Origin: Clostridiales bacterium
GTDB taxonomy: Bacteria; Bacillota; Clostridia; Oscillospirales; Oscillospiraceae
Assembly (NCBI GenBank): GCA_012838345.1
Contig: DUPK01000016.1
Location: 1-64,000, forward strand
DNA length: 64,000 nucleotides
Direction: 5' to 3'
This document shows, in pieces, positions 24,339-33,191 of this stretch; position 1 is the stretch's first letter; every line of letters begins with the position of its first letter. Below the pieces are notes generated by a model. It saw only the letters and a program-made list of their open reading frames with translations. It ran no database searches and was not told where the DNA came from. Position numbers and translations under genes: made by a program.

Positions 24339-25823
24339 ATGAGAATTTGTGTTTGGACACTCGCGACCTGGATGTCAAGGTATAAAACGCGCGCTTACAT
24401 TTTGGACGGCACTTCCGAGATACAGGGGTTCAGATTCTTCTATGATGAGCTTCCGCACATTGAGCCCGGCTATGCATACATTGGCCACGCGTCGGAAATT
24501 TTTGATGACGAAAGCTGTCAAAACTCGGTTATCATCGTCCACGGCCATGATATGCTCATCATATTCAATCAGCCCTTTGAGCTGGTTCTGAACGAGGTTC
24601 TTGCCGCCGGAGACTACTACAATCTGTGGGAAGCCTCTATTCTCGACGCCATGCAAATGCAGGACGGCGCCCAGAGGATACTCGAGCTGTGCGTGGAGGC
24701 CATGCAGGGCTTTGCTGGAATTGCCGATTTGGAGGGGACGATTCTTGCGACGGCGACCCCAAAGGTCAGCCGCGAGCTTGAGATTGCATGGAAACAGACG
24801 CAGAAGGACGGCAAAATTTCGCTGGAATTGATGAGCGCGCCGCTGCTTACCCCCGAAGGCTATGTCCAGAATGAGTGGACGGACGAGCCAAGACTATACA
24901 AGTCGGTAAACGGTTTTTCCTATATCGGCTGCTACTTAAAGGCCGACAGCGAAATTGTCGCGACGTTATATATACAGGAGGGCGAGCGGCCGCTGAATCC
25001 GGGAGACTGCAATCTGGCCGCCCTCGTGTGCGATGTGCTCAACAAAATTATAAGCTCCCGCTCCAGCCTTAACCTGCGCTCCTCAGCGTCAATTCTTTCC
25101 GACCTAATTCAGGGGCAGCATGTGAGCGAGGCCAATATTGGGCGCTTAAACGGTGGTGACGAGCCGCCCACGCCGATGCTTACGGTTGTCATAAGGAACA
25201 TTAAGTCCCCTGCCAACCGCGTAATGAAGCGGAGGCTCCTGGGCATGCTCAATGAGCTTTCGATTCCCCAACGCTCGTTGATTTATAACGACGATGTCGT
25301 GGTAATCGTTACTCAGGGGGAATTAAAGGCGTTTCTGATTGACGTAAACAAGGTTGTTGTACCCGACTACTATTCTATTGGAATATCCATGCCGTTTTCC
25401 GATTGGAACGAGCTCCGCTCGCGCTATCTCCAGGCGGTGTTCGCACTGGAGTGGAACAGCGGCACGACCGGAGTGTTTTATGCCCACGACTACGCCTTTC
25501 AGCACCTGATAGCGCGGATGCAGGAGCTGGGGACCGAGCTTGAACAAGCTCTTGTTCACCCTGCACTGGATACCCTGCGGCAATATGATTCCACCCACGG
25601 CACCGACCTTTATAAAACCCTGCTTGTCTACCTGGCAAACGAGAGAAATGCCGTCGCAAGCGCGTCCGAGCTGTTTATCCACAGGAACTCGCTGGCAAAC
25701 AGAATCAAAAAAATCGAAGAACTCACAATGACTGGGCTGGAAGACGGCGTCGAGCGCCTTTACATCATGATTTCGTATCTCCTGGACAATCTGGATAATC
25801 TTGAATATCTGAAGAAACACTGA
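24339..25823 (+). CDS. PucR-family transcriptional regulator
   Basis: The 494-residue protein is a paralogue of the regulator at 6447-7982: an N-terminal sensory region, a GAF-like middle and a C-terminal winged helix (NAVASASELFIHRNSLANRI). The frame is open to a GTG at 24270, but that codon has no ribosome site and lies at the -10 region of a possible promoter. The ATG at 24339 has GGAG 12 bases upstream and makes the N-terminus (MRICVWTLATWM) align with that of the paralogue. It is followed by a terminator and then, in the same direction, by a UROD-fold gene and ABC transporter it may control (inference). Confidence 0.83.
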   Translation: MRICVWTLATWMSRYKTRAYILDGTSEIQGFRFFYDELPHIEPGYAYIGHASEIFDDESCQNSVIIVHGHDMLIIFNQPFELVLNEVLAAGDYYNLWEASILDAMQMQDGAQRILELCVEAMQGFAGIADLEGTILATATPKVSRELEIAWKQTQKDGKISLELMSAPLLTPEGYVQNEWTDEPRLYKSVNGFSYIGCYLKADSEIVATLYIQEGERPLNPGDCNLAALVCDVLNKIISSRSSLNLRSSASILSDLIQGQHVSEANIGRLNGGDEPPTPMLTVVIRNIKSPANRVMKRRLLGMLNELSIPQRSLIYNDDVVVIVTQGELKAFLIDVNKVVVPDYYSIGISMPFSDWNELRSRYLQAVFALEWNSGTTGVFYAHDYAFQHLIARMQELGTELEQALVHPALDTLRQYDSTHGTDLYKTLLVYLANERNAVASASELFIHRNSLANRIKKIEELTMTGLEDGVERLYIMISYLLDNLDNLEYLKKH

Positions 25824-25874
25824 GCATTATAAAAAGGCTCCATGAGAGCGGCTTTTCTATTATCTGCCCCATTA

Positions 25875-25919
25875 AAACAGGTGACTGTGCTTTGTGCACT
25901 GTCACCTGTTTGTTTTTTT
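25875..25919 (+). terminator. Terminator of the second PucR gene
   Basis: A 16-base stem with a single mismatch (AAACAGGTGACTGTGC and its complement) is followed by a run of seven Ts. Confidence 0.9.
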
Positions 25920-25943
25920 GCATTACCATATGCACCCTGCAAG

Positions 25944-25972
25944 TTGATGTGAATAAAAATCGCCTCTATAAT
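25944..25972 (+). promoter_or_regulatory. Promoter of the UROD-ABC transporter operon
   Basis: -35 TTGATG (25944-25949) and -10 TATAAT (25967-25972) are exactly 17 bases apart, about 75 bases before the UROD-fold start codon. Confidence 0.75.
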
Positions 25973-26046
25973 AGTACTTATATTAGGCACCTTATACAAA
26001 ATCCGTCCCGCAAGGAAACGGAAAATCAGAAGGGGAGAAAAGTGCA

Positions 26047-27063
26047 ATGTCAACACCAAAGGAGAATTTTCTGCGCTTGATGCGCAACGACAATCCCAAG
26101 TGGCTCGGAGACCCCTGGGATTGCTACTGTCAGGGGCCGATTTTAGGGCCTATTATTTTGGACGCTATTACGATGACGCAGGGCAGGCCCAATCCGGGCG
26201 AGGGTATGCGCCGCGACCGCTGGGGTATTATGTGGGACTGGCCTTTGGGGCAGCCCGGCGCGATACCGGTAGCCGGAAAGGAATACCTTGTCCTTCAAGA
26301 TATTCACGAGTGGCGAGAGAAGCTGAACTTTAACAACCTCCCGCCGGAGGATAAGATTCCATGGGGGCTCGTATATCAGATAAATCCTCCCTTCGACCGT
26401 GAAAACAAGCTTCTGATGGTGTCGGCTTTCATGGGAATGTTCGAGTTTGCACATCTTGTGCTCGGTTTTGAACAGGCGCTTGTCGATTTCATGCTTGAGC
26501 AGGAAGAGATGTACGCGATGCTAGAGGCCTACACCGACTGGAAGATTAAGACTATCGGCATGGTTATCGACAACATGCAGCCCGACATCATCCACTCTCA
26601 GGACGACTGGGGCGACAAGCACCGGATGTTCCTGCCGCCGACTGTCTGGAGAGAGATGATTAAGCCCCACTATGAGCGCTACTACGGGTACATAAAGAGC
26701 CGCGGCGTGCTTATACAACACCACAGTGACTGCGTAAACGACGACGTTGCGGAGGACATGGTCGAACTGGGTATCGACATGTGGCAGGGAGTTATACCAC
26801 AGAATGACATCAAGGGCGTTATCGAGCGCACCGAAGGCAAGCTGTGCATCATGGGCGGTTTTGACATGCAGCTAATCGACTACCCCTGGTCAAAGGAAGA
26901 GGATATTAGAGCCTATGTCCGCCAGGTAATCGACACCTATATGCCCCTGGGCTCGTTCATACCTACGGTAACAAACGTAATACCCATTAACAAACACGTT
27001 GAAAATGCAATACACGACGAGCTGAATCGCTACGGAGCGGAATATGCGGCAAAGCACTTTTAA
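26047..27063 (+). CDS. UROD-fold methyltransferase-like protein
   Basis: The 338-residue product is the third intact UROD-fold protein of the window. It starts MSTPKENFLRLMRNDNP, like the paralogues, and carries SQDDWGDKH at about residue 182 and IMGGFDMQL at about residue 275. At the usual HxC zinc site it has HHSDC, a shifted cysteine, so the metal site may be rearranged. GGGGAG precedes the ATG. It is the first gene of an operon with a sugar-type ABC transporter, starting 37 bases before it; perhaps it acts on an imported methylated compound such as a methoxylated aromatic glycoside (inference). No corrinoid protein is encoded here. Confidence 0.85.
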   Translation: MSTPKENFLRLMRNDNPKWLGDPWDCYCQGPILGPIILDAITMTQGRPNPGEGMRRDRWGIMWDWPLGQPGAIPVAGKEYLVLQDIHEWREKLNFNNLPPEDKIPWGLVYQINPPFDRENKLLMVSAFMGMFEFAHLVLGFEQALVDFMLEQEEMYAMLEAYTDWKIKTIGMVIDNMQPDIIHSQDDWGDKHRMFLPPTVWREMIKPHYERYYGYIKSRGVLIQHHSDCVNDDVAEDMVELGIDMWQGVIPQNDIKGVIERTEGKLCIMGGFDMQLIDYPWSKEEDIRAYVRQVIDTYMPLGSFIPTVTNVIPINKHVENAIHDELNRYGAEYAAKHF

Positions 27064-27100
27064 TATGTATTAGTGTAGCGCGCAATAGGAGGGTGGAATA

Positions 27101-28597
27101 ATGAGCGAGGTTCTCCTCAGCGTAAAAGGTATATGCAAGCGGTTCGGCCCTACGGTTGCGCTCAAGGATGTTGACTTTACGCTGCGCCGCGGCGAGGTAC
27201 ACGGTCTCATCGGAGAAAACGGTTCCGGCAAGTCCACGCTTACCTCGATAATCGCCGGTATCCGCAAGGCCGACAGCGGCGAGATGCAAAAGGACGGCGC
27301 GCCGTACAGCCCGCAGAGCGCCGTCGATGCCCAGAGCCAGGGGGTTTCGATGATAGTCCAGGAGATGGGCACCGCCCCGGACATTACCGTCGCGGAGAAC
27401 ATCTTCCTTGGAAAGGAGAAAAGGTTTACAAGGAATGGCCTTGTCTCCAAAAAGGAGCTGAACGCCGAGGCGCGCAAAGTGCTCGACAATATAGGGGCGG
27501 CCAATATCCCTGAAAGTGTGCCGACCTTTACACTCAACCTTGAAGAGCGCAAGCTGGTCGAACTGGCTAAGGCCATGTACGAGGAGCCTGACGTGCTGAT
27601 TGTGGATGAGACCACAACCGCCCTGTCGCATGACGGGCGCGAGCTTCTGTACGCGGCCATCGAAAAAATGCGGTCGGAGAGCAAGGGAGTTATCTTTATA
27701 TCCCACGACCTTGAAGAACTGATGAGCGTCTGCAACATCATGACCGTCCTGAGGGACGGGGACATCATCGGCACTCTGACAAAGGAGGAGTTTGACGAGG
27801 CGACAATCAAGGCCATGATGGTCGGGCGCGAGCTCACGGGCAGTTATTACCGAAGCGACTATGACGGCAAGGTAGAGGACGAGGTCGTTTTGAGGGCGGT
27901 TCATCTGACCGGCGCCGAGCTCGTCGAGGATGTCAACTTTGAGCTGCACCGGGGAGAAATCCTCGGCTTTGGCGGGCTTGCAAACGGCGGCATACATGAG
28001 CTTGGAAGGCTCCTTTTCGGGATTGACCCCGCCATTGTCGGCTCTGTGCTCCTCGCCGACGGCACCGAGGTTAAGGACGCGAGCACCGCGGTTAAAAAAC
28101 GCATGGGCTATGTGTCAAAAAACCGCGATGAAGAGGCAATCATGGTCCACGCCTCCATCAGGAACAATATCGCGCTTCCCTCGCTGTCGAAGCTCACAAG
28201 GCGCGGTCTTGTGGCCGCCGGCAAGGAACGGGAGCTTGCAAAGCAGGCTATCTCAACGCTTGAAGTCAAGTGCCAGTCCATGGAACAGCTCACCCGCTAC
28301 CTCTCGGGGGGAAACAAGCAGAAGGTGGTGTTCGGGAAATGGATTTGCAACGAATCGCACATCCTTATTCTCGACTGCCCCACGCGCGGAGTGGACGTAG
28401 GCGTAAAGCAGGCGATGTACAGACTGATGTATGACCTCAAATGCGCCGGCTGTTCCATCATTCTGATAAGCGAGGAGCTGCCCGAGCTCATAGGGATGAG
28501 CGACCGCCTGCTGATACTCAAGAACGGGAAGATAAACGGTGAGTTTATCCGCTCACCGGAGCTTAGCGAGCGCGACGTCATCCACGCCATGATTTAG
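27101..28597 (+). CDS. Sugar-type ABC transporter ATPase (RbsA/MglA family)
   Basis: The 498-residue protein fuses two ATP-binding domains, as in ribose and galactose importers. The first has an intact Walker A (GENGSGKST, about residue 38) and Walker B (VLIVDETTTAL), but its signature is degenerate (LNLEERKLVELAKAM). The second has a degenerate P-loop (GFGGLANGG) and an intact signature LSGGNKQKVVFGKW, followed by LILDCPTRGVDVG. This asymmetry is normal for the family. It energises the membrane permeases encoded downstream at 28606 and 30801. Confidence 0.93.
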   Translation: MSEVLLSVKGICKRFGPTVALKDVDFTLRRGEVHGLIGENGSGKSTLTSIIAGIRKADSGEMQKDGAPYSPQSAVDAQSQGVSMIVQEMGTAPDITVAENIFLGKEKRFTRNGLVSKKELNAEARKVLDNIGAANIPESVPTFTLNLEERKLVELAKAMYEEPDVLIVDETTTALSHDGRELLYAAIEKMRSESKGVIFISHDLEELMSVCNIMTVLRDGDIIGTLTKEEFDEATIKAMMVGRELTGSYYRSDYDGKVEDEVVLRAVHLTGAELVEDVNFELHRGEILGFGGLANGGIHELGRLLFGIDPAIVGSVLLADGTEVKDASTAVKKRMGYVSKNRDEEAIMVHASIRNNIALPSLSKLTRRGLVAAGKERELAKQAISTLEVKCQSMEQLTRYLSGGNKQKVVFGKWICNESHILILDCPTRGVDVGVKQAMYRLMYDLKCAGCSIILISEELPELIGMSDRLLILKNGKINGEFIRSPELSERDVIHAMI

Positions 28598-28605
28598 GGG
28601 GGAGA

Positions 28606-29541
28606 ATGGAATTGGAAAAGATCAAGAGAAATCTTTCAGGCATCCTGCCCCTTATCGGCCTGCTCGTCGTCTTCGCGCTGTTCTCAGCCGTAGGAGGGGA
28701 CCAGTTTTACGGCGCCCGAAACCTTACTCTGATAATAAATCAGTGTTTCACAATCATGGTCGTTGCAATCGGCGTTACGATGGTTCACGCACACGGAGGA
28801 ATAGACTTTTCCGTGGGAGCTGTGCTCGCGTTGTCCGAAATGCTTGCGGCCATGGCCTACAAGCGTACCGGCTCGCCCTTCGTTCTGCTGTTCGTGGCGG
28901 TGCTTGTGGCGGTGCTTTGCAGCTTCATTACCGGGATAATCACCGTAAAGCTTCGCATACCCCCGTTTATCTCGTCGCTCTGTATGCAGTTTACCTGCCG
29001 CGGAATTGTCAACACCGTGCTGCAGTCTAAGTCCATTGGGGTCACCGAACTGCACGCCCCCGGGTGGGGAGTAAGGCTCCCCGTGCTCCTTCTGCTTGCA
29101 GCCGCCGTCTATGTCATATTGGATTACACAAAGATTGGCAAGCACAACAAAGCAATCGGAGAGAACATCAAGGCGGCGAGAAGCTCCGGAGTTGACGTCG
29201 ATTTTTACAGGATAATCGCCTATCTGATTAGCGGTTTTACGGTAGGAATCGCGGCATATTTTGACCTTCTGCGCAACGGCGTTATGAGTACAAATGTCGG
29301 ATATGGCCTGGAGATGAAGGTTATTATTGCGGTGGTTTTGGGCGGCCTGTCGCTGTCGGGCGGATACACCGCGACGATAAAGAGCGCGGTTGTGGGAAGC
29401 CTGCTTATAACCATCATGACAAACGGGCTAATGATTGTCGGCGTACCAGTAACATATATAGGCATCATCCAAGGGATCATTTTCCTGCTTGTAATACTGT
29501 TTACATACAAGCGAGACAGACAAGGTCTTCTTCCACGCTAG
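28606..29541 (+). CDS. Sugar-type ABC transporter permease (RbsC family)
   Basis: The 311-residue integral membrane protein is almost entirely hydrophobic helices. It contains the family segments VTMVHAHGGIDFSVGAVLAL (about 59-78) and VVLGGLSLSGGYTAT near residue 250, matching the conserved GGIDLSVG and GGxSxxGG motifs of branched/sugar permeases. It starts eight bases after the ATPase stop, and 42 bases separate it from the binding protein. With the second permease at 30801 it probably forms a heterodimeric channel. Confidence 0.9.
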   Translation: MELEKIKRNLSGILPLIGLLVVFALFSAVGGDQFYGARNLTLIINQCFTIMVVAIGVTMVHAHGGIDFSVGAVLALSEMLAAMAYKRTGSPFVLLFVAVLVAVLCSFITGIITVKLRIPPFISSLCMQFTCRGIVNTVLQSKSIGVTELHAPGWGVRLPVLLLLAAAVYVILDYTKIGKHNKAIGENIKAARSSGVDVDFYRIIAYLISGFTVGIAAYFDLLRNGVMSTNVGYGLEMKVIIAVVLGGLSLSGGYTATIKSAVVGSLLITIMTNGLMIVGVPVTYIGIIQGIIFLLVILFTYKRDRQGLLPR

Positions 29542-29583
29542 CTGTGTGGTTAGAATAAAAAAATAAACTGTAGGAGGATGGAA

Positions 29584-30726
29584 ATGAAAGGAAAATTTAT
29601 AGCTCTATTATCCCTGGTCCTGATCCTCGCAATGGTACTCGGCGCATGCAGCAGCGGTTCCACACCGCAATCCCCGACTCCACCGGCTAATACACCGGCA
29701 GGCACACCGGCGGGCACTCCAGAACCGTCCGAAGAACCCGTAAAGCTGCCCGGCTTTAAGATTGGCCTGATGGTCTACACGAACTCGGGCGGCTGGTTTG
29801 ACCGAATCTACGACGGCGTAAAGGCGCTTGCGGACGCGACTGGAAGCACGTTGGTTTTGGCTTCCGGCGCGACACCCGACGAGGCAATCGCGGCGGTTGA
29901 GAACCTCTGCGCCTCCGGCGTGGACGGAATCCTCGACCTGGCAACGGGCGGCGTAAGCCACAGGCTCCTGCAGATTTGTGAGGAGTACGGGGTATTATTC
30001 GCCGCGGCAAACAACAATCTTCTCCAGGAGGAAGGTTATGAGACCTTCAGGAAGAACGAGTATTATGTCGGCAGCGTTTACGCGGATGACAAGCAGATAA
30101 GCTACGACATTGTCTCCGACATGATTAAAAACGGTGCCAAGAAGATAGCCATGTTCGGCCTGCCTCCCGGAATATCGGCAGCGTTCGACAACCGTTTTGC
30201 GGGCGCATACAAGGCTATTGAAGACGCCGGAATGAGCGTTCTGACCGAAGCCCGCTCCTTCGTAATGCCCGAGGCGGCGCAGAACCTGCTCACACAGTAC
30301 CCGGATGTTGACGCGATCTTCAGCGCGGTTGACGCCTCAAACTACCTGTACCAGCCCTTGATCTCGGGCGGATACGGCGGCAAGATCCAGATAAGCTGCT
30401 TTGACGACGGCGGCGATGTAAACGTGGGCTTTGAAAACGGCATAGTCTCGCACTGCGTTGAGGGCGTTAACGCGCAGGCCCAGCTTGGCTACATACTTCT
30501 CTACAACGCTCTCACCGGTAACAAGCTGCTCATGAGCGACGGCCTTGCTCCTGACATTTTAATCCCCTATGTCATCCTCCACTCCGCGAACGAGTTTAAA
30601 GACTATGTCGATCGCTCCAAGGGCGGAATTTATTCCTTCGACGAGCTCAAGGAATTTATAGTTCTGCTCAACAAGGACGCCAGCCTTAATAAATTCATCG
30701 AACTTGCGCAATCCTTCGGTAAATAA
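29584..30726 (+). CDS. Periplasmic-binding-protein-like lipoprotein (sugar type)
   Basis: The 380-residue protein has a lipoprotein signal (lipobox LGAC, about residue 20), a Pro/Thr/Gly linker with repeated PAGTP units, and a type 1 periplasmic-binding domain. The domain begins FKIGLMVYTNSGGWFDRIYD, like ribose/AI-2 binding proteins, and contains DADIF-type (DVDAIFSAVDASN) and FDDGGDVN segments. I prefer the second in-frame ATG (29584) because AGGAGG would directly abut the first one at 29578. It presents substrate to the two permeases flanking it. Ligand unknown. Confidence 0.9.
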   Translation: MKGKFIALLSLVLILAMVLGACSSGSTPQSPTPPANTPAGTPAGTPEPSEEPVKLPGFKIGLMVYTNSGGWFDRIYDGVKALADATGSTLVLASGATPDEAIAAVENLCASGVDGILDLATGGVSHRLLQICEEYGVLFAAANNNLLQEEGYETFRKNEYYVGSVYADDKQISYDIVSDMIKNGAKKIAMFGLPPGISAAFDNRFAGAYKAIEDAGMSVLTEARSFVMPEAAQNLLTQYPDVDAIFSAVDASNYLYQPLISGGYGGKIQISCFDDGGDVNVGFENGIVSHCVEGVNAQAQLGYILLYNALTGNKLLMSDGLAPDILIPYVILHSANEFKDYVDRSKGGIYSFDELKEFIVLLNKDASLNKFIELAQSFGK

Positions 30727-30745
30727 AGCACCTTAGCCAGCGGTA

Positions 30746-30780
30746 TAGGCGGCCCTAAGGGTTTTCCACAGGGCCGCCTA
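30746..30780 (+). other. Intra-operon hairpin after the binding-protein gene
   Basis: An 11-base-pair perfect GC-rich stem (TAGGCGGCCCT and AGGGCCGCCTA) with a 13-base loop lies between the binding-protein and second permease genes, with no T-run. Such hairpins often protect the upstream mRNA end and so keep binding protein more abundant than permease. Confidence 0.65.
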
Positions 30781-30800
30781 AAGGAGTTAGATATTTAGAT

Positions 30801-31847
30801 ATGAAGAGGACAAAGCGTATTTTAGGAAACACTGCGAGAACCCTTGCCCTCCCGGTGGGCCTGTTTATCGTGCTTTTTATCCTTTCCTCGGCTTTTGGGA
30901 CCGGGCAGTTCGGTTCCCTTGCAAGCCTTAAGATAGTTGCCCAGCAGACAATGATGGGGGCTGCAATCGCGCTTGCGATGACCTGCAACATGAAAAACGG
31001 CCGCTGGGACTTTTCAATCGGGATGATGACGGTAATGTCGTCGGTTATCGGCGGCGCCATCGGCCTTGCCCTGAACATCGGGGCATTCGGGCTTTTAATC
31101 GGCTGTATTCTTGTCGCCCTTATAGCCTCCGTGCTCAACGGCCTGCTCTATATCACGATAAAGGTCCCCGCGCTGGTTGTAAGCATTGGAACAATGCTCG
31201 TCTATGAGAGCGTAATCCTCGTTTTCAACAAGGGCAGCGGTGCCCGCATTTCCAATTACAACATGCTTCTGTTTGGGCGCTCGCCGTATGTGTTTATACT
31301 GGGCATCGCGGCGGGAGTCGTATTCTACCTTCTCTATACGCACACGAGATTCGGTTACAACACGCGCTCTCTGGCCAGCAATCAGGCGCTTGCGGTGAGC
31401 ACGGGTATCAATGAAAAACGCAACACGATGGGCTGTTACCTCCTGTGCGGCCTCATGGTCGGCATTGCCGGTACGATTAATCTCTCCCTGTCCGGCTCGG
31501 TGCTCGCCGACGCTAAATTCAACGCGTCGATGAGTATGATGTTTGAGGCCTTCCCGCCTGTCTTCATCGGGTTTTACCTTTCAAGGTACACCAATCTTAC
31601 GGTGGGGGTGTTTGTCGGCGCGTTTTCCATGAAGCTGCTGACTGCCGGCATGCTTGCCCTCGGCATACCCGCTGCGCTGCAGAACGTCGGAATAGGCTTA
31701 TTCCTGCTTGTTTTTATAGCATTTACGACAAATCAGGAAAAGCTTCGAGAGGCAAAAGACATACGTGGGCGCATTGCTGCTGTAACCGCGAGCATAGCCG
31801 CTGCGGGGGAAACAAGGGAAAAAGACTCAGTAAAAGTAAGCCGGTGA
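30801..31847 (+). CDS. Sugar-type ABC transporter permease (RbsC family)
   Basis: The 348-residue membrane protein is the second permease of this operon. It is homologous in layout to the first but has NMKNGRWDFSIGMMTVMSSV where the family usually has the GGIDLSVG loop, so the glycine motif is modified. The C-terminal tail is charged and Ala-rich. It begins behind a hairpin with AAGGAG as ribosome site. It is probably the last gene of the operon, since about 345 bases without a gene follow. The GRWDFS variant may reflect specialisation of the two halves of the channel. Confidence 0.85.
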   Translation: MKRTKRILGNTARTLALPVGLFIVLFILSSAFGTGQFGSLASLKIVAQQTMMGAAIALAMTCNMKNGRWDFSIGMMTVMSSVIGGAIGLALNIGAFGLLIGCILVALIASVLNGLLYITIKVPALVVSIGTMLVYESVILVFNKGSGARISNYNMLLFGRSPYVFILGIAAGVVFYLLYTHTRFGYNTRSLASNQALAVSTGINEKRNTMGCYLLCGLMVGIAGTINLSLSGSVLADAKFNASMSMMFEAFPPVFIGFYLSRYTNLTVGVFVGAFSMKLLTAGMLALGIPAALQNVGIGLFLLVFIAFTTNQEKLREAKDIRGRIAAVTASIAAAGETREKDSVKVSR

Positions 31848-32192
31848 CGCACTTTTTACATGCTGTGAGGCATTGTGACCGCCTGACGGAACTTAAATCC
31901 TTCCTTAAAACCATGCAATTATGACCTTCTTCGAGCTGAAATCTGAAAGAGCCGCTCTGCAATACGGCCTCTCAAAGCCTGATGCCGGAAGGACGCTAAA
32001 ACCGGTTGCCGCTCGACATTAACTTTTGAGCAGTGAAAGAACATAGAACGCGGCGGCGCCCCCCGGTATTTATCCTCAGAGTGTTCACATTCGTCGGCAC
32101 CGCAGGCTACAAAGCAGCTTACAGCGTCTTCGTTTTTATGTCCTGAAAGAGTAAGACCAGTAGGGACTTTCCGCAAATCAAGGAGTGATAAT
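31848..32192. other. Intergenic region without recognised features
   Basis: No convincing gene, RNA or terminator is seen in these 345 bases. Minus-strand open frames here lack ribosome sites and family resemblance. The last 20 bases hold the AAGGAG ribosome site of the LysR gene. Confidence 0.5.
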
Positions 32193-33104
32193 ATGAACAC
32201 GATGCAGATTCGTTGTTTTTTAACTGCGGCCAGATGCCTGAATTTTACGCAAAGCGCCAACGAGCTTTATATTTCCCAGCCGGCTTTAAGTCACAACATT
32301 GCCGCCCTCGAGCAGGAGTGGGGGATAGAACTCTTTACCCGCAGCAACAAGAGAAAGGACACCTCCCTCACGCCGGCGGGCCAGCTCATGTATGAAGGCA
32401 TAAGAGAACTGAGTGAGCGCTATGAGAGCCTTCTAGAGAGGGCAAGGCACATCCACGAGGGGAAAGCCGGGACGCTTCGCATTGGCATTTTTGGCGGCTA
32501 CAAGATTGACGAGCGCATTCTGACATTGTTCGATCGCTTCCAGGAAAAGTACCCCAAGGTTGAGCTTTCTTTGCAGAGAGGCAGTAATAGCGAAATAATA
32601 AGGGGCCTGTTTAATCATTGCATAGACATAGCGTTTTCGCTGAAGATTGACGTTGAAGACAAGGATTGGCTGGCATATAAGGAGCTGTTTACCCTGGACA
32701 CCGTTCTGGTTGTGAACAGCAGGCATCCCATGGCAAAGAAAGAAAACCTTTCGCTTGCCGACTTCAGGAACGAAACCTTCGTCAGCCTGTCCTCAAAGGA
32801 GTCGCCCGCCATAAACACCCTTTTGAACGTCGTGTGCGAAAAGGCGGGCTTTAGCCCCAAGGTGATTGAAGCGCCCGACACCAACACCCAGCTTCTGTAT
32901 CTGGAGACGGGGATGGGAGTGGCCATTTTCAGCAGGAACAACGCCGCCATGCACAGACCCCGGCTAACGCCCCTGGCTCTTCCCGACCTCAAGCCCCTGG
33001 TCTATGTTTTTGCCTGGAACCCCGAGAACGACAACCCCTGCATAGAGCTTTTCAATTCTACTTATGAGCTCATAAAACAATCGAATTTTACAAAAGACAG
33101 TTAA
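32193..33104 (+). CDS. LysR-family transcriptional regulator
   Basis: The 303-residue protein has the LysR N-terminal winged helix (MQIRCFLTAARCLNFTQSAN then LYISQPALSHNIAALEQE, residues 4-42) and a C-terminal substrate-binding domain starting near residue 92 (TLRIGIFGGYKI). Members activate neighbouring catabolic genes upon binding a pathway metabolite. It is encoded in the same direction just upstream of the phloroglucinol-type operon, 87 bases from its first gene, so it is the prime candidate activator of that operon (inference). LysR genes are more often divergent from their targets, so co-transcription is possible. Confidence 0.92.
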   Translation: MNTMQIRCFLTAARCLNFTQSANELYISQPALSHNIAALEQEWGIELFTRSNKRKDTSLTPAGQLMYEGIRELSERYESLLERARHIHEGKAGTLRIGIFGGYKIDERILTLFDRFQEKYPKVELSLQRGSNSEIIRGLFNHCIDIAFSLKIDVEDKDWLAYKELFTLDTVLVVNSRHPMAKKENLSLADFRNETFVSLSSKESPAINTLLNVVCEKAGFSPKVIEAPDTNTQLLYLETGMGVAIFSRNNAAMHRPRLTPLALPDLKPLVYVFAWNPENDNPCIELFNSTYELIKQSNFTKDS

Positions 33105-33127
33105 AAAGATACTATAAAACTAGCAAA

Positions 33128-33162
33128 AACTCCTATCTGGGCCGCGGGTTTTGATAGGGGTT
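33128..33162 (+). terminator. Hairpin between LysR gene and catabolic operon
   Basis: AACTCCTATC (33128-33137) pairs with GATAGGGGTT (33153-33162), ten pairs including one G-U, followed by TTAATT. It may weakly terminate the LysR transcript or act as an attenuator for the operon. Confidence 0.5.
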
Positions 33163-33191
33163 AATTCATATGTGAAAGGAAGGTTGATTTC

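Noticed and set aside
24329..24384. Alternative ATG for the second PucR gene
   Set aside because: Frame ends after 18 codons at a TAA; the overlapping frame continues into the regulator.
26987..27997. Long minus-strand open frame (336 codons)
   Set aside because: It lies antisense to the RbsA-like ATPase and the end of the UROD gene and shows no domain; codon bias of the GC-rich region explains it.
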